A stretch of 64,000 bases of DNA from Mycobacterium lacus (GTDB lineage: Bacteria > Actinomycetota > Actinomycetes > Mycobacteriales > Mycobacteriaceae): positions 2,489,952 to 2,553,951 of the forward strand of contig NZ_AP022581.1 in the NCBI RefSeq assembly GCF_010731535.1. The letters are read 5' to 3'. Both the position numbers and the translations under genes were made by a program. Numbering within the stretch: position 1 is the stretch's first letter; each line of letters begins with the position of its first letter. Shown piece after piece: positions 8,440-18,455 of this stretch. The notes beneath the pieces were generated by a model. The model saw nothing but the letters and a program-made list of their open reading frames with translations. It ran no database searches and was not told the DNA's origin.

Positions 8440-10482
8440 TTACAGGCCGGTCGGGTAGGTTTCCGGCGTCTCGCCGGCGATCCACAGGCTCGTGGGCTCG
8501 AGAGGTTCGAGCGCACGGGTTTGATCGATGTGAATCATCGCGTCGAATTGGTCTGCGGGGCGCACATGGAAGTAGTGGCTTTGCCGTTCCGTCGCGGGCA
8601 GGTAGATCACCCCGATGGCGCGTCCCAACCGAACGACTTCCAGCGGGTCCGCGGCCTCGCGGCTAATCGCCGCCGACACCAGGAAAGCGTCCTTGCCCGT
8701 CTCGTGGAACAGTTCTTCGACGCTTCCGTTGAGGGCCGGTCGAACCACCTTTCGCTCGGCGACACCGCCCCACTCGCTGGCGGCGGTGACCGTGCCGGTG
8801 TAGGTGCTCAGCCCGATGAGGCGGGACTCGTCGCCGTAATTCTGACGAACGAGTTGACCGAGCGTGAGCTGCCCGTCGGCCCACACTTCGGTCGCCCTCG
8901 CGTCCCCGACGTGAGAATTGTGGGCCCACACCACGATTCGCGCGGGTGGGGCGTCGCCGTGGCGGTCCAGGTGTGCTACCAGCGCCTCGAGAGTCTGCGC
9001 CATGTGGCGGTCACGCAAGTTCCACGAGGTGACACGCCCGCTGAACATCGCGCGGTAGTACACCTCCGCGTTGCGCACCGTTTGTGCATTCTGCTTGGCG
9101 TAGAACAGTTCGTCTTCGGCGAGCAGTCCGTCCATGCGCGCATACACCAGCGCATTGCGTTGCAGCTCAACCAATTGCTCGATGGCTTCCCGTTCACACG
9201 ACGGGCCGGCGCCGAATGCGGCCGAATACCCATACGCTTGGCCGTCGTCGGCCGACGTGTGGTCGAAGCACGCGTAACGGGCCCGCGCTCGCGCCGCCGC
9301 CTTCGGATCGACCTTGTCGAGGTAGGTGATCACCTCGTGCATCGACCGGTGCAGGCTGTAGAGATCAAGGCCGTAGAAGCCCGCCTGCCGCTGACCGGTC
9401 GACTCGTGCTGTCGGTTGCGCGCGCGCAACCACTCGACGAAGTCACGGACGACCACGTTGCGCCACATCCAGGCCGGGAAGCGCTCGAAGCCACTCAACG
9501 CCTCGTCCGCGCTCTTGTCGTCGCCCAGGCCGCGAACGTAGCGATTCACCCGGTACGCGTCGGGCCAGTCCGCCTCCGCGGCGACGGCGCAGAATCCCTT
9601 CTCCTCGATCAGCCATTTCGTGATGGCGGCCCGAGCCTCGTAAAACTCGTGCGTGCCATGCGAGCTCTCGCCGATCAACACGATCCGCGCGTCACCGATA
9701 AGCTCCTCTAGCGTTTCGCGCGGCGGAATACCTGCGGGGGCATCAATGGCCACGCTGCCGATCAGCTCGGCCGCCGTCGGGGCCGCGGGCCTGATCACCG
9801 AGATCCCGGTCGTCGGGGTGGCCAGCAGCCGGCGAACCTCGTCGTCGGTGGTCTGGCGGAAGTCCCAGAACGACTCCCCGACCGCCAAGAACGGGGTCGG
9901 CATGGACGCGCACACGACGTCGTCGACCAGGCCAGCGAATTCCCGGCAGGTGGATTCCGGGGCCGCCGGCACGGCGATCACGATGTGGGCGGGCTCGGCC
10001 TCGAGTAAAGCCTGCACCGCGGCGAACATGCTCGCGCCGGTGGCCAGCCCGTCGTCGACGAGAATTACTGTCTTGCCGGCCACGTCGAGGGGCGGCCGTC
10101 CCGCGCGATAGGCGGCCTCGCGCCGGACCAGCTCGCGGCCCTCCCGCTCGGCGATGTCGCGCAGTTGCTGGGGCGTGATTCGCAACCCCCGGACCACGTC
10201 GTCATTGACGACGACGCGGCCACCGCTGGCCAACGCTCCCACGGCGAACTCCTCATGGCCGGGGACGCCGAGCTTACGCACGATGAAGGCGTCCAGCGGG
10301 GCGCGCAGCGCGGCCGCGACCTCCCACGCGACGGGTATGCCGCCCCGCGCCAAGCCCAGGACGACGACGTCCGGCCGGTCGCGATAGGCGCTCAGCAGAT
10401 TTGCCAACACCCGGCCGGCCTCGCGCCGATCACGGAACACGCGCCGCGGCGAGCGCCCGGTAGCCCTAGCTGCGCGGGTCAT
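8440..10482 (-). CDS. Phosphoribosyltransferase / erythromycin esterase-like fusion (Rv2030c-like)
   Basis: 680 residues (Rv2030c has 681). Residues 15-215 form a type I phosphoribosyltransferase domain with the PRPP loop [13 protein letters not shown] near residue 140. Residues about 235-680 are an erythromycin-esterase-like domain with [11 protein letters not shown] near residue 272 and further conserved Glu/His residues ([13 protein letters not shown]). The substrate is unknown for the whole family; calling it a macrolide esterase would be over-reading. It follows the hspX remnant by 8 bp and precedes pfkB, as in the M. tuberculosis DosR-regulated hspX-Rv2030c-pfkB-Rv2028c order. Confidence 0.9.
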   Translation of the reverse strand: MTRAARATGRSPRRVFRDRREAGRVLANLLSAYRDRPDVVVLGLARGGIPVAWEVAAALRAPLDAFIVRKLGVPGHEEFAVGALASGGRVVVNDDVVRGLRITPQQLRDIAEREGRELVRREAAYRAGRPPLDVAGKTVILVDDGLATGASMFAAVQALLEAEPAHIVIAVPAAPESTCREFAGLVDDVVCASMPTPFLAVGESFWDFRQTTDDEVRRLLATPTTGISVIRPAAPTAAELIGSVAIDAPAGIPPRETLEELIGDARIVLIGESSHGTHEFYEARAAITKWLIEEKGFCAVAAEADWPDAYRVNRYVRGLGDDKSADEALSGFERFPAWMWRNVVVRDFVEWLRARNRQHESTGQRQAGFYGLDLYSLHRSMHEVITYLDKVDPKAAARARARYACFDHTSADDGQAYGYSAAFGAGPSCEREAIEQLVELQRNALVYARMDGLLAEDELFYAKQNAQTVRNAEVYYRAMFSGRVTSWNLRDRHMAQTLEALVAHLDRHGDAPPARIVVWAHNSHVGDARATEVWADGQLTLGQLVRQNYGDESRLIGLSTYTGTVTAASEWGGVAERKVVRPALNGSVEELFHETGKDAFLVSAAISREAADPLEVVRLGRAIGVIYLPATERQSHYFHVRPADQFDAMIHIDQTRALEPLEPTSLWIAGETPETYPTGL

Positions 10483-10490
10483 GACGTGGA

Positions 10491-10607
10491 TCAGTTTGCC
10501 GACCGGACCCGGACATGCCGCTCGACCGGCTGCGGCTCCGAAATACCCATCGCGACGGTGAGGATGCCCTTGTCGCAGGTTGCCTCGATGTTGTCTTCAT
10601 CGGCGCC
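10491..10607 (-). pseudogene. hspX (alpha-crystallin, Hsp20) remnant: only the C-terminal ~38 codons
   Basis: The reading frame ending at 10491 finishes [20 protein letters not shown] and then HVRVRSAN. This is the C-terminal end of the HspX/Acr small heat-shock protein (compare DKGILTVSVAVSEG and HIQIRSTN in M. tuberculosis). Upstream, the same frame has no alpha-crystallin sequence, and a DevR-type box at 10687-10700 lies only 80 bp away. About 100 N-terminal codons are therefore missing. Its position directly before the Rv2030c-like gene is that of hspX. A full-length copy could exist elsewhere in the genome. Confidence 0.75.
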
Positions 10608-10645
10608 TTGTCTCCTAGATCTCGAAATCGCCGTGGTGGCTGTGT

Positions 10646-10975
10646 CTATCCGGGACCATCCGACCAGTCGGTACCGGTCGGCGGTAGGGACCGAAGTCCC
10701 CGGCCAGCGGGCCGTTCGTCGGCTCTGGATCGGTGCGCCGAGCCGGCGTAGGAACCGATGTAGGACATGACACGGTTGAGGATGAGGTCGTAGGCGTCGC
10801 CGTCTTCGGCGAGCCGGACGAGTCCCCGCCGGCGCAGATAGCCCTCGAGGCGCCGGTCCAGCGGCCAATCCCGATACATGCTGTTGTCGGCGTAGGCCGA
10901 CTTCAGGAATTGCCACGCGAGCGCATCGGCGTCGGGATCTGTCAATAACGGCGAATCGCCTAGCCTAGTGGGCAT
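10646..10975 (-). CDS. Small unrecognised protein of the dormancy locus
   Basis: 109 residues from ATG 10975, preceded by GGAAG as a modest ribosome binding site. Residues 1-80 look like a genuine conserved soluble domain rich in aromatic and charged residues (DALAWQFLKSAYADNSMYRD, WPLDRRLEGYLRRRGLV, DAYDLILNRVMSYIG). The last 30 residues are Arg/Ser/Gly/Pro-rich, run through the Dos box at 10687, and look like readthrough after a lost stop. I do not recognise the family. A DevR-like box (11026-11039) lies about 50 bp upstream of the start, consistent with dormancy regulation. Confidence 0.6.
   Translation of the reverse strand: MPTRLGDSPLLTDPDADALAWQFLKSAYADNSMYRDWPLDRRLEGYLRRRGLVRLAEDGDAYDLILNRVMSYIGSYAGSAHRSRADERPAGRGLRSLPPTGTDWSDGPG
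10684..10703. promoter_or_regulatory. DevR (Dos) box upstream of the hspX remnant/Rv2030c operon
   Basis: The core GGGACCGAAGTCCC (10687-10700) matches GGGACTWWAGTCCC at about 12 of 14 positions. It is the best Dos box in the window. A second possible half-site, GGGACCATCCGACC, lies at 10650-10663. They overlap the 3' end of the small upstream ORF and would drive the hspX remnant, Rv2030c-like gene, pfkB, USP, devR and possibly the kinase. Confidence 0.75.
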
Positions 10976-11025
10976 TTCACTTCCTATGCGTATGCGACAG
11001 CTCCAGTTGAGCCGCGAGTTGGTCG

Positions 11026-11039
11026 GGGTCTGAAGTCAC
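11026..11039. promoter_or_regulatory. Candidate DevR box upstream of the small dormancy gene
   Basis: GGGTCTGAAGTCAC matches the DevR consensus at about 11 of 14 positions and lies 51 bp before the ATG at 10975, a usual distance for DevR-activated promoters. Confidence 0.45.
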
Positions 11040-11054
11040 CTTTGACGGGGCCAT

Positions 11055-12038
11055 CTAGCGATGCATCTCCAACACCTCGCGCAACGGTCGCCGCGGCGTC
11101 AGTGGCGGGATCTCGCCGGCGGGTCCAATCCCAACCCGGATCAAGACCTGAGGTACCGCCGCCCGGCCGCCGGTGAGATCCCGAATGATGTCGCGGCCGG
11201 CCTCCAGCTCGGTGATGTGGGTGACCGGGCACGTTGCCAGCCCCGCCAGGGTGCATTCCAGTAGCACTGCCGAGAGCGCCTGGCCGCAATCGAAGGCGTC
11301 GACACGCGTGTCCTCGAGCGTGGACAGCACGATGATTTTCGCCTGGTCCTGCAGGCTCGCCGAACTCCGCTCGGCGGCCCAGGTGGTGGGAAACAGGCGG
11401 TTCACTTCGACTTCGCGGGCTGCCGACCCGGCCACCAGCGCGCTTTGGGGTATTCCCTCCGATTCCCTGAAAGGCGCCGTCCACCAACTCAGTTCATGGT
11501 GATAGGCGTCGTCGTAGCGGCGCAGCGCCTCCGTGAGTCGAGCGGCCTCTGCCAATAGCGGCCGCGCATCGTCGGCCAATACCTCGAGCGCCACCAAGTC
11601 GCTGTCGTAGGAGCTGCGCAGCACCGGTTCGAAGGACGCCCACTCCTTGGGCGCACGGAACGGGCGCCGATCGGTGCGGCGACGCGGTATCGCATCGGCG
11701 CGCTCGCGCCGGCCCTGGGCGACGTAGTCCATCGGCGCGAAGTCGATCGAGGCGAGGTGGTCGAGATAGTTCGGGTTGGGAAACGTGTCGACCTTGGTAT
11801 CCCAGCCTACCGCGGCCATCGCCACCCTGAAGTGATCGAGCAGGGCGCCACAGCTGATGATCGCCTCGCGACCCGAGCTGTCGGCCGAGGTGACCATCCG
11901 GTGTGGGTCAACGAACAGATCGACGGTCGTGCTGCTGGCCACCCATCGCCAAGGTTGGCTGTTGTGCAGCGAGGGAGCGCGGCACGCCAATTCCACAGCC
12001 CTCGTGATCACCCCGGCGTCGACCATCGTTTGGGTCAT
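11055..12038 (-). CDS. acg: Acg-type NAD(P)H nitroreductase family protein (Rv2032-like)
   Basis: About 327 residues from ATG 12038, chosen because the conserved family N-terminus ([14 protein letters not shown]) starts about 20 residues in and AGGTGAG precedes it; a longer frame reaches 12110 but would run into the DevR box. Conserved segments include [29 protein letters not shown] and the C-terminal [12 protein letters not shown] and PQVLIRVGI. Acg-type proteins have a nitroreductase fold with a lid covering FMN; flavin sequestration has been proposed for the family. In M. tuberculosis acg is divergent from hspX; here it reads the same way as the hspX remnant. Confidence 0.85.
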   Translation of the reverse strand: MTQTMVDAGVITRAVELACRAPSLHNSQPWRWVASSTTVDLFVDPHRMVTSADSSGREAIISCGALLDHFRVAMAAVGWDTKVDTFPNPNYLDHLASIDFAPMDYVAQGRRERADAIPRRRTDRRPFRAPKEWASFEPVLRSSYDSDLVALEVLADDARPLLAEAARLTEALRRYDDAYHHELSWWTAPFRESEGIPQSALVAGSAAREVEVNRLFPTTWAAERSSASLQDQAKIIVLSTLEDTRVDAFDCGQALSAVLLECTLAGLATCPVTHITELEAGRDIIRDLTGGRAAVPQVLIRVGIGPAGEIPPLTPRRPLREVLEMHR

Positions 12039-12091
12039 TGCACTCACCTGCCTTTGTCTGATTCGACCCTCGGGCACGCGACGATCGGACG

Positions 12092-12111
12092 CCAGGGTCC
12101 TTGGTCCCATG
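12092..12111. promoter_or_regulatory. DevR (Dos) box between acg and the acyl-CoA synthetase operon
   Basis: The core GGGTCCTTGGTCCC (12095-12108) matches the DevR consensus at about 11 of 14 positions. It lies 57 bp upstream of the acg ATG (minus strand) and about 120 bp upstream of the synthetase ATG (plus strand), so it could serve both divergent units. Confidence 0.65.
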
Positions 12112-12230
12112 GCGGCACGTCATTGGACACCGCGAGCGGCAAAGCCTCGGGCGAAGGGACGACCGACCGGTCGATTGATGACCTTTTTCCCTATTCCGGC
12201 ATTCAGTGCCCGGAAAACGATGGACCAACC

Positions 12231-14036
12231 ATGGATGTCGTTCACAAAACACCTCACGACTACCGCGTCCGGCCTAACCTCACGGACTACGACCGAGCCC
12301 GCGCCCGATTCGACTGGTCCGACGTGCCGGCGTTGTGCGCAGGCATGGGGGACGGCCGGTGCAACATCGGCTACGCCGCCCTGGACCGACACGTACGGCA
12401 GAACGGCCCGGCCGCGACGCGCACCGCATTGCGGTTCGTCACCGACAAGGGCTGGGACGGCTCGGTTTCCACGCGCGACCTCAGCTACGCCGAGCTCGGC
12501 CGGCTTACCCAGCGCTTCACCGGCGCGCTGCGCGCGCTCGGCGTCGGCAAGGGCGACCGGGTGTTCACCATCATGGGCCGCATCCCCGAGCTCTACATCA
12601 CCGTGCTGGGCGCGCTTCGCAACGGCAGCGTCGTCTCGCCGTTGTTCTCGGCCTTCGGACCTGAGCCCATCGCCACCCGGGTGGACATCGGGCAAGCCGA
12701 TGTGCTGGTGACGACCAAGGCGATCTATCAGCGCAAGATCGCCAAGATCCGCGATCGACTGGCGTCGGTGCGGCACGTTTTCGTCGTCGACGACGACAGC
12801 GCCAGCGATCGGGCCCGCGGAACGCTCAACTTTTGGGACCGGATGGACGCGGCCGGGGAGAACGCGCCGATTGCGCCCACCACCGCCGACGACCCGGCAT
12901 TGCTGCACTTCACCAGCGGCACCACCGGTACACCGAAGGGCGCCATCCACGTTCACGGTGCCGTCGCGATGCACTACGTCACCGGCTTGTACGCGCTCGA
13001 CCTCCATCCCGACGACATCTATTGGTGCACGGCCGATCCCGGCTGGGTCACCGGAACGTCCTACGGCATCATCAGCCCGCTCCTGCACGGGGTCACTTCC
13101 GTCGTCGACCAGGCCGAGTTCGACGCCGAGCGGTGGTACCGGATCCTGCAGGACCAGCACGTGTCGGTGTGGTACACGGCACCCACCGGCATCAGGATGC
13201 TCATCAAGGCGGGCCCCGAACTGCCGGCGCACTATCAGTTCCCGCGGCTCCGTTTCATCGCCAGCGTGGGCGAGCCACTCAATCCCGAAGCGGTCTGGTG
13301 GGGCAAGCGCGTGCTGGGCTTACCGATTCACGACAATTGGTGGCAGACCGAGACGGGCGGCATCATGATCGCGAACACGCCCGCCTTCGACATCAGGCCC
13401 GGGTCGATGGGACGCCCGCTGCCGGGCGTGGACGCATACATCGTGCGCGAAAACGACGACGGCACAACCTCGGTCATCGAGGAGCCGGGCGTGGAAGGCG
13501 AGCTCGCGCTCAAGCCGGGCTGGCCGTCGATGTTCCGCGGTTATCTGCACGACGAGGAACGGTATCGAAAGTGCTTTAGCGGCGGGCTGTATTTGACGGG
13601 AGATCTGGCGAAAAAGGATGCGGACGGCTACTTCTGGTTTGTCGGGCGCAAGGACGACGTGATCAAGTCCGCCGGACACCTGATCGGTCCGTTCGAGGTG
13701 GAGAGCGCGCTGACCGATCATCCCGCGGTGGCCGAGGCGGCGGTCATCGGGAAACCCGATCCGACGGTCGGCGCCGTCATCAAAGCCTTTGTCACACTCA
13801 AGCACGGCTATGCCGGCGACGAAGATCTGCGCCTGGAGCTGCTGGGCCACGCGCGCACGCGGCTCGGAGCCGCCGTGGCACCCAAAGAGATCGAGTTCGC
13901 CGATTCGCTGCCGCACACCAGCAGCGGAAAGATCATGCGGCGGCTGCTGAAGGCTCGCGAACTTGGTCTGCCCGAAGGCGATACGTCCACCATCGAGCAG
14001 CTGTCCGCGCCTGCACCCCAGGGGGTGTCATCGTGA
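12231..14036 (+). CDS. AMP-forming acetyl/acyl-CoA synthetase
   Basis: 601 residues from ATG 12231; longer in-frame extensions run through the divergent acg gene. The ANL superfamily motifs are present in order: P-loop [39 protein letters not shown], hinge [20 protein letters not shown], and C-terminal [14 protein letters not shown] with the adenylation Lys. The WWQTETG stretch is typical of acetyl/propionyl-CoA synthetases, so ATP + acetate (or another short acid) + CoA is the likely reaction. It is first gene of an operon: its stop overlaps the E1 alpha GTG by 3 bp. The DevR-type box upstream suggests induction in hypoxia. The exact acid is not shown by sequence. Confidence 0.88.
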   Translation: MDVVHKTPHDYRVRPNLTDYDRARARFDWSDVPALCAGMGDGRCNIGYAALDRHVRQNGPAATRTALRFVTDKGWDGSVSTRDLSYAELGRLTQRFTGALRALGVGKGDRVFTIMGRIPELYITVLGALRNGSVVSPLFSAFGPEPIATRVDIGQADVLVTTKAIYQRKIAKIRDRLASVRHVFVVDDDSASDRARGTLNFWDRMDAAGENAPIAPTTADDPALLHFTSGTTGTPKGAIHVHGAVAMHYVTGLYALDLHPDDIYWCTADPGWVTGTSYGIISPLLHGVTSVVDQAEFDAERWYRILQDQHVSVWYTAPTGIRMLIKAGPELPAHYQFPRLRFIASVGEPLNPEAVWWGKRVLGLPIHDNWWQTETGGIMIANTPAFDIRPGSMGRPLPGVDAYIVRENDDGTTSVIEEPGVEGELALKPGWPSMFRGYLHDEERYRKCFSGGLYLTGDLAKKDADGYFWFVGRKDDVIKSAGHLIGPFEVESALTDHPAVAEAAVIGKPDPTVGAVIKAFVTLKHGYAGDEDLRLELLGHARTRLGAAVAPKEIEFADSLPHTSSGKIMRRLLKARELGLPEGDTSTIEQLSAPAPQGVSS

Positions 14037-15004
14037 TCGAGGCGAAGCTGGCGCGTGAACTGTTGTCGGACATGGTCCGCGTGCGCCGCATGGAGGAAAA
14101 GTGCGCGGAACTGTACAGCGCGGCCAAGATTCGTGGGTTCCTGCATCTGTATGTTGGAGAGGAGGCCGTCGCCGCCGGATCCCTGCGCGCGTTAGCCAAC
14201 GATGACGCGGTGGTGGCAACCTACCGCGAACACGCGCACGCGCTGTTGCGCGGCATCCCGATGACGTCGATTATGGCCGAGATGTTCGGCAAGCAGGAGG
14301 GCTGCTCGCGCGGCCGCGGCGGGTCGATGCACCTGTTCGATGCCGCACGGCGCTTCTACGGCGGCAACGCCATCGTCGCCGGTGGCCTACCGCTCGCGGT
14401 GGGCATCGCGCTCGCCGACGCCATGCTGAAGCGAAACCGGGTGACCGCGTGCTATTTCGGTGACGGTGCCGTGGCCGAGGGTGCATTCCACGAGTCGCTG
14501 AACATGGCAGCGCTGTGGAACTTGCCGGTGTTATTCCTATGCGAGAACAATCTTTACGCGATGGGCACCGCGCTGGACCGCGCACAATCACAGACCGATC
14601 TCACCGTCAAGGCGGCGTCGTATCGTGTCCCGACGCTGGCTGTCGACGGGATGGACGTCCAGGCGTGCCATAGTGCCACACAGCGGGGTGCCGATCACGT
14701 CCGTGGCGCCGGCGGCCCGTTCTTCATCGAGTTCCGCACCTATCGGTTCCGGGCGCATTCGATGTTCGACCCGGAACTGTACCGGGACAAGGCCGAGGTC
14801 GAGAAGTGGCGTGAGCGCGACCCGATACGCCTGTTCACCGAGCGGTGCCGGCGCGACGGCGTCCTCGCCGAGGATGACCTGACCGACATCGAACGCGCGG
14901 CGGCCGCCGAGATAGAGGCCGCGGTGGCGTTCGCCGAAGCGGGAACGTGGGAGGACGTGGCGGACCTCGAACGCGACGTGCTGACACCGGAGCTGGCGCG
15001 ATGA
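14033..15004 (+). CDS. Thiamine-diphosphate dehydrogenase E1 component, alpha subunit
   Basis: 323 residues, GTG start overlapping the synthetase stop, so translationally coupled. The TPP-binding motif GDG...N is intact ([15 protein letters not shown] then ENNLYAMGT), and the phosphorylation-loop-like segment [15 protein letters not shown] matches PDH/acetoin dehydrogenase E1 alpha. With the next gene it should form an alpha2beta2 E1 that decarboxylates a 2-oxoacid (pyruvate, acetoin or branched-chain acid) and passes the acyl group to E2 lipoate. It is shorter than many PdhA proteins, closer to AcoA-type. The substrate cannot be fixed from sequence. Confidence 0.88.
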   Translation: MIEAKLARELLSDMVRVRRMEEKCAELYSAAKIRGFLHLYVGEEAVAAGSLRALANDDAVVATYREHAHALLRGIPMTSIMAEMFGKQEGCSRGRGGSMHLFDAARRFYGGNAIVAGGLPLAVGIALADAMLKRNRVTACYFGDGAVAEGAFHESLNMAALWNLPVLFLCENNLYAMGTALDRAQSQTDLTVKAASYRVPTLAVDGMDVQACHSATQRGADHVRGAGGPFFIEFRTYRFRAHSMFDPELYRDKAEVEKWRERDPIRLFTERCRRDGVLAEDDLTDIERAAAAEIEAAVAFAEAGTWEDVADLERDVLTPELAR

Positions 15005-15978
15005 AAACGACCTATCGAACAGCGGTTCACGATGCGCTTCGCGACGCCCTGCGCAACGACCCGCGCGCCGTGCTGATGGGCGAAGATGTCGGACGCTACG
15101 GAGGAACCTATGCGGCGTCCAAAGGCCTGCTGGCCGAATTCGGCCCCGAACGGGTGCGCGATACCCCGCTGTCGGAATTGGGCTTCGTCGGCATCGGAAT
15201 CGGCGCGGCACTGGGGGGATTACGCCCGATAGTCGAAATCATGACGGTCAACTTCAGCTTGTTGGCACTCGATCAGATCGTCAATACCGCTGCGGCGCTG
15301 CGTCATATGTCCGGCGGGCAATTCTCCGTACCGATCGTCGTGCGGATGGCGACCGGGGCCGGGCGTCAGCTCGCCGCACAGCACTCGCACAGCCTCGAGC
15401 CGTGGTACGCCCACATCCCGGGCATCAAGGTGCTGGCTCCCGCCACCGTCGAGGACGCCTACGGCATGCTCGCCCCTGCGCTGGCGGACCCCGACCCAGT
15501 GATCATCTTCGAGCACGTTGCGCTCTACAACACCTCGACCGATGTCGATACGCTGAGCCCGACCGATATCGGCCGGGCGGCGGTGCGCCGCAGCGGCAAT
15601 GGCGTCACGCTGATCGCCTACGGCGGTTGCGTGCCGAAGGCGCTCGACGCCGCCAACGAGCTGTCATTGGCCGGAATCGACTGCGAGGTAGTCGATCTGC
15701 GGGTCCTGCGACCACTCGACACCGACACGATCCTGGAATCCGTCCGCAAGACGCATCGCGCGGTCGTGATCGACGAGGCGTGGCGCAGCGGCAGTTTGGC
15801 GGCGGAAGTCTCGGCCCAAATTATGGAGGGCGCGTTCTACGACCTGGATGCGCCGGTCGCCCGGGTGTGCAGCGTCGAGGTCCCCATGCCATATGCAAAG
15901 CACTTGGAAGAGGCGGCCCTCCCACAACCCGCCAAGATCGTCGCCGCGGTGCAAGACCTGTTCGGTGACCGATCATGA
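15001..15978 (+). CDS. Thiamine-diphosphate dehydrogenase E1 component, beta subunit
   Basis: 325 residues from ATG 15001, which overlaps the E1 alpha stop (ATGA); an upstream GTG would add 18 unconserved residues. Characteristic E1 beta segments are [53 protein letters not shown] and [15 protein letters not shown]. It pairs with the alpha subunit at 14033. The following E2 start also overlaps (ATGATCGAG inside the stop region), giving a tightly coupled E1a-E1b-E2 unit. Confidence 0.9.
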   Translation: MKTTYRTAVHDALRDALRNDPRAVLMGEDVGRYGGTYAASKGLLAEFGPERVRDTPLSELGFVGIGIGAALGGLRPIVEIMTVNFSLLALDQIVNTAAALRHMSGGQFSVPIVVRMATGAGRQLAAQHSHSLEPWYAHIPGIKVLAPATVEDAYGMLAPALADPDPVIIFEHVALYNTSTDVDTLSPTDIGRAAVRRSGNGVTLIAYGGCVPKALDAANELSLAGIDCEVVDLRVLRPLDTDTILESVRKTHRAVVIDEAWRSGSLAAEVSAQIMEGAFYDLDAPVARVCSVEVPMPYAKHLEEAALPQPAKIVAAVQDLFGDRS

Positions 15979-17129
15979 TCGAGTTCACAATGCCCGCCCT
16001 GGGCGCGGACATGGACGAAGGCACCCTGATCGAATGGCTGGTCAAACCCGGCGACAAGGTCAGCCGCGGGCAGATCGTCGCGGTCGTCGAGACCACCAAG
16101 GCGGCGGTCGAAATCGAATGCTGGCAGGAGGGCATCGTCGACGAGTTAGTCGTACCCGTCGGCGAAACCGTCGCGGTGGGAACCGTGTTGGCCACGTTGC
16201 TGGAACCGGGCGAGCGTGCCGGGCGCCGGCCCCGGCCACGATCCCGGCCGCCCGAAACACCTGCCGCCGAGCCGACGACCGCTCAACGACGGCGGTGGGT
16301 TTCACCGGCCGCGCGCCGCCTGGCCCAGTCCCTGAGCGTCGATATCGACGCCGTCAGCGGTACCGGTCCGCAGGGGGCGGTCACCATCAGCGACGTCGAG
16401 CACGCCGCCGCCAGGGAACCCCTCGCCAAGCCGGCAACCAAGACCAAGCCGGCCGACCGCGCGGCACAGATGCGCAAGTCGATCGCGGCCGCGATGAGCC
16501 GGTCGAAGCGCGAGATTCCGCACTACTACCTGGCCCAGGAAATCGCGCTGGAGAACTCGTTGACGTGGCTGACATCACGAAATGCGCAGCGCTCCATCAC
16601 CGAACGCGTGCTGCCGGCCGTCCTGCTGTTGAAGGCCGTCGCCCTCGCCGCGCAGCGGTTCGGTGAGTTCAACGGATTCTGGCGAGACGACGCGTTCCGG
16701 CCCGCGACCGGAGTCCACGTCGGTGTGGGGATCTCGCTACGCGCCGGTGGGCTCGTCGCGCCGGCAATCCATGACGTTGCGGACAAGAAACTCGACGAAT
16801 TGATGGGCGACCTCACCGATCTCGTCGCCCGGGCACGCGCGGGCTCGCTGCGGAGTTCGGAAATGTCGGATCCGACGATCACAGTCACCAACCTGGGCGA
16901 CCAGGGCGTCGACACGGTCTTCGGCGTGATCTACCCGCCGCAGGTGGCCCTGGTCGGCTTCGGTAAGCCGGCCCAACGAGTCTGCGTGATCGACGGCGGA
17001 ATCCGGGTTGTCACGGCGGTGCAGGCCACCCTTGCCGCCGACCACCGGGCAAGCGACGGTCACCGGGGCGCCCTATTCCTGGCCGCGATCAACGAACTGC
17101 TGCAGCAGCCCGACCTACTGGAAAAGTGA
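15975..17129 (+). CDS. Dihydrolipoamide acyltransferase (E2) of a 2-oxoacid dehydrogenase complex
   Basis: 384 residues. An N-terminal lipoyl domain (1-80) has the lipoylated Lys in [12 protein letters not shown] Pro/Arg-rich linker follows, then a peripheral subunit-binding domain ([20 protein letters not shown], about 112-150). The catalytic domain ends with [14 protein letters not shown], containing the HxxxDG active-site motif. It moves acyl groups from E1 to CoA. No E3 (lipoamide dehydrogenase) gene follows; the complex would have to share the housekeeping E3 encoded elsewhere. The next gene, 6 bp downstream, is an acyl carrier protein, an uncommon neighbour for an E2. Confidence 0.9.
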   Translation: MIEFTMPALGADMDEGTLIEWLVKPGDKVSRGQIVAVVETTKAAVEIECWQEGIVDELVVPVGETVAVGTVLATLLEPGERAGRRPRPRSRPPETPAAEPTTAQRRRWVSPAARRLAQSLSVDIDAVSGTGPQGAVTISDVEHAAAREPLAKPATKTKPADRAAQMRKSIAAAMSRSKREIPHYYLAQEIALENSLTWLTSRNAQRSITERVLPAVLLLKAVALAAQRFGEFNGFWRDDAFRPATGVHVGVGISLRAGGLVAPAIHDVADKKLDELMGDLTDLVARARAGSLRSSEMSDPTITVTNLGDQGVDTVFGVIYPPQVALVGFGKPAQRVCVIDGGIRVVTAVQATLAADHRASDGHRGALFLAAINELLQQPDLLEK

Positions 17130-17135
17130 TGCGCA

Positions 17136-17387
17136 ATGACGACACAAGAAGACACTCGTGACGTGGTCCTGTCCGTGCTGACCACCATCGCCCCCGAGGT
17201 CGACGCCGACGACATTCGCGACGACGTCCTGCTGCGCGACCAAGTCGATCTCGACTCCATGGACTGGCTGAATTTCCTGCTGGGTATCCACAAGAGGCTG
17301 AAAATCGACATCCCGGAGTCCGACTACGCGTCGCTGCGGACGCTCGCGGACGTGGTCGACTACGTCGACGAGCGCGCGGCCAGGTGA
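17136..17387 (+). CDS. Acyl carrier protein
   Basis: 83 residues, acidic, four-helix ACP pattern. The phosphopantetheine Ser is in LDSMDWLNFL (D-S-M in place of the usual D-S-L). It starts 6 bp after the E2 stop, and the PPOX gene follows by 12 bp, so it is part of the synthetase-E1-E2 operon. It may accept the acyl group made by the synthetase or the dehydrogenase complex, but the acceptor role is inferred from gene order only. Confidence 0.8.
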   Translation: MTTQEDTRDVVLSVLTTIAPEVDADDIRDDVLLRDQVDLDSMDWLNFLLGIHKRLKIDIPESDYASLRTLADVVDYVDERAAR

Positions 17388-17399
17388 GAGGGGTAGCTG

Positions 17400-17831
17400 A
17401 TGTCAGCAACCGGTGACGGGGTCACCATCCTGCCCGAGAGCGAATGCTGGGAGCTGCTGAAAAGCGTGGCGCTCGGACGGCTGGTCACCAGCGTCGACGG
17501 CCGGCCCGAGATCTTCCCGGTGAACTTCGTCGTCCAGCGCCGCACGGTGCTGTTCCGCACCGCGGAAGGCACCAAGTTGATCAGCACCGCGATCAACAAT
17601 CATGTGGTGTTCGAGGCCGACGAGCATAACGTCGCCGAGGGCTGGAGCGTGATCGTGAAAGGCGTTGCCCGCACGCTTCGTACCGAGGAGCAGCTCGCGG
17701 AGGCCGAGCGCGCCCAGTTGCTCACCTGGACAGCGTCTGCGAAAACGCATTATGTGCGAATCATTCCCGAGATGGTCACGGGCCGGCGGTTCCGGTTCGA
17801 CGTGCCGAGGCCGGAGGACCCGGCTTGGTGA
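17400..17831 (+). CDS. Pyridoxamine 5'-phosphate oxidase-fold flavin/F420-binding protein
   Basis: 143 residues with the split-barrel fold pattern: ECWELLKSVALGRLVTSVDG, EIFPVNFVVQRRTVLFRTAEG and WSVIVKGVARTL. Similar small PPOX-like proteins occur in the mycobacterial dormancy regulon (Rv3129-type) and bind FMN or F420. Last gene of the acyl-CoA synthetase operon. The reaction is unknown. Confidence 0.8.
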   Translation: MSATGDGVTILPESECWELLKSVALGRLVTSVDGRPEIFPVNFVVQRRTVLFRTAEGTKLISTAINNHVVFEADEHNVAEGWSVIVKGVARTLRTEEQLAEAERAQLLTWTASAKTHYVRIIPEMVTGRRFRFDVPRPEDPAW

Positions 17832-17990
17832 CGAGCCGGCCGCGCGTGGCGCCGCCGGGGTACGAACTCCGCGGGCTGGGCTGCATCTGAGTTACGAGCC
17901 ACGCCGAGACCGCGAGCACGACATCCAGACTGCGCCTGCGGCGTCCCGCAGGCCCGAACACTGACCCTCACCGCAGTCTCGACGGCCGCC

Positions 17991-18455
17991 CTACGAGTTC
18001 GTTGCGCGGTGGTGTCGGTTGATCTCTTCCACAACCAGCCGGACCACTTCCGGCACGGCACCCGCGACTTGCGGCGTCATGCCGATGCCATTGCCGGTGT
18101 CGGCCACTTCGATAGTGAACACCACCAGCTCGTCGGGCACCAGGCCGAGCGCCTGACCCAGCGCGTGGGCACGGGCGATATCGACGCCGTGCGAACTCAA
18201 CCCGTCGCGTGCGACCACTTGGCTCGGGTCGCTGCGCCGGACGCGGCCTGGTGTCGACGGCGTCGCAACGACGGCGTCGATCACCACGGCTAGCCCCGCA
18301 CCCGACCATGCCTCGAGCAGGCTCGTCGGCTCCGCAATGTCGGTCACCACGCGAACATCGGGCAACCCCAGTGTGTTGAGCGCCTCTGCCGCCGCGACTC
18401 CCACGCCGTCGTCGCGCCGGTAGCTGTTGCCCAGGCCGATCACAACCGTTTTCAC
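17991..18455 (-). CDS. NiFe-hydrogenase maturation protease (HycI/HyaD family)
   Basis: 154 residues. N-terminal IGLGNSYRRDDGVGVAAAEA contains the glycine-rich start and the nickel-sensing acidic residue in DDGVG. The later D-H positions (VVIDAVVATP, SSHGVDIARAHALG) fit the endopeptidase that trims the large subunit C-terminus after nickel insertion. The start overlaps the end of the large subunit gene (18452), so the two are coupled and this is almost surely its dedicated protease. Between 17832 and 17990, the convergent gap to the PPOX gene, I see no gene. Confidence 0.9.
   Translation of the reverse strand: MKTVVIGLGNSYRRDDGVGVAAAEALNTLGLPDVRVVTDIAEPTSLLEAWSGAGLAVVIDAVVATPSTPGRVRRSDPSQVVARDGLSSHGVDIARAHALGQALGLVPDELVVFTIEVADTGNGIGMTPQVAGAVPEVVRLVVEEINRHHRATNS

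Noticed and set aside
12120..13232. 370-codon minus-strand ORF
   Set aside because: Antisense shadow of the acyl-CoA synthetase; no recognisable motif.
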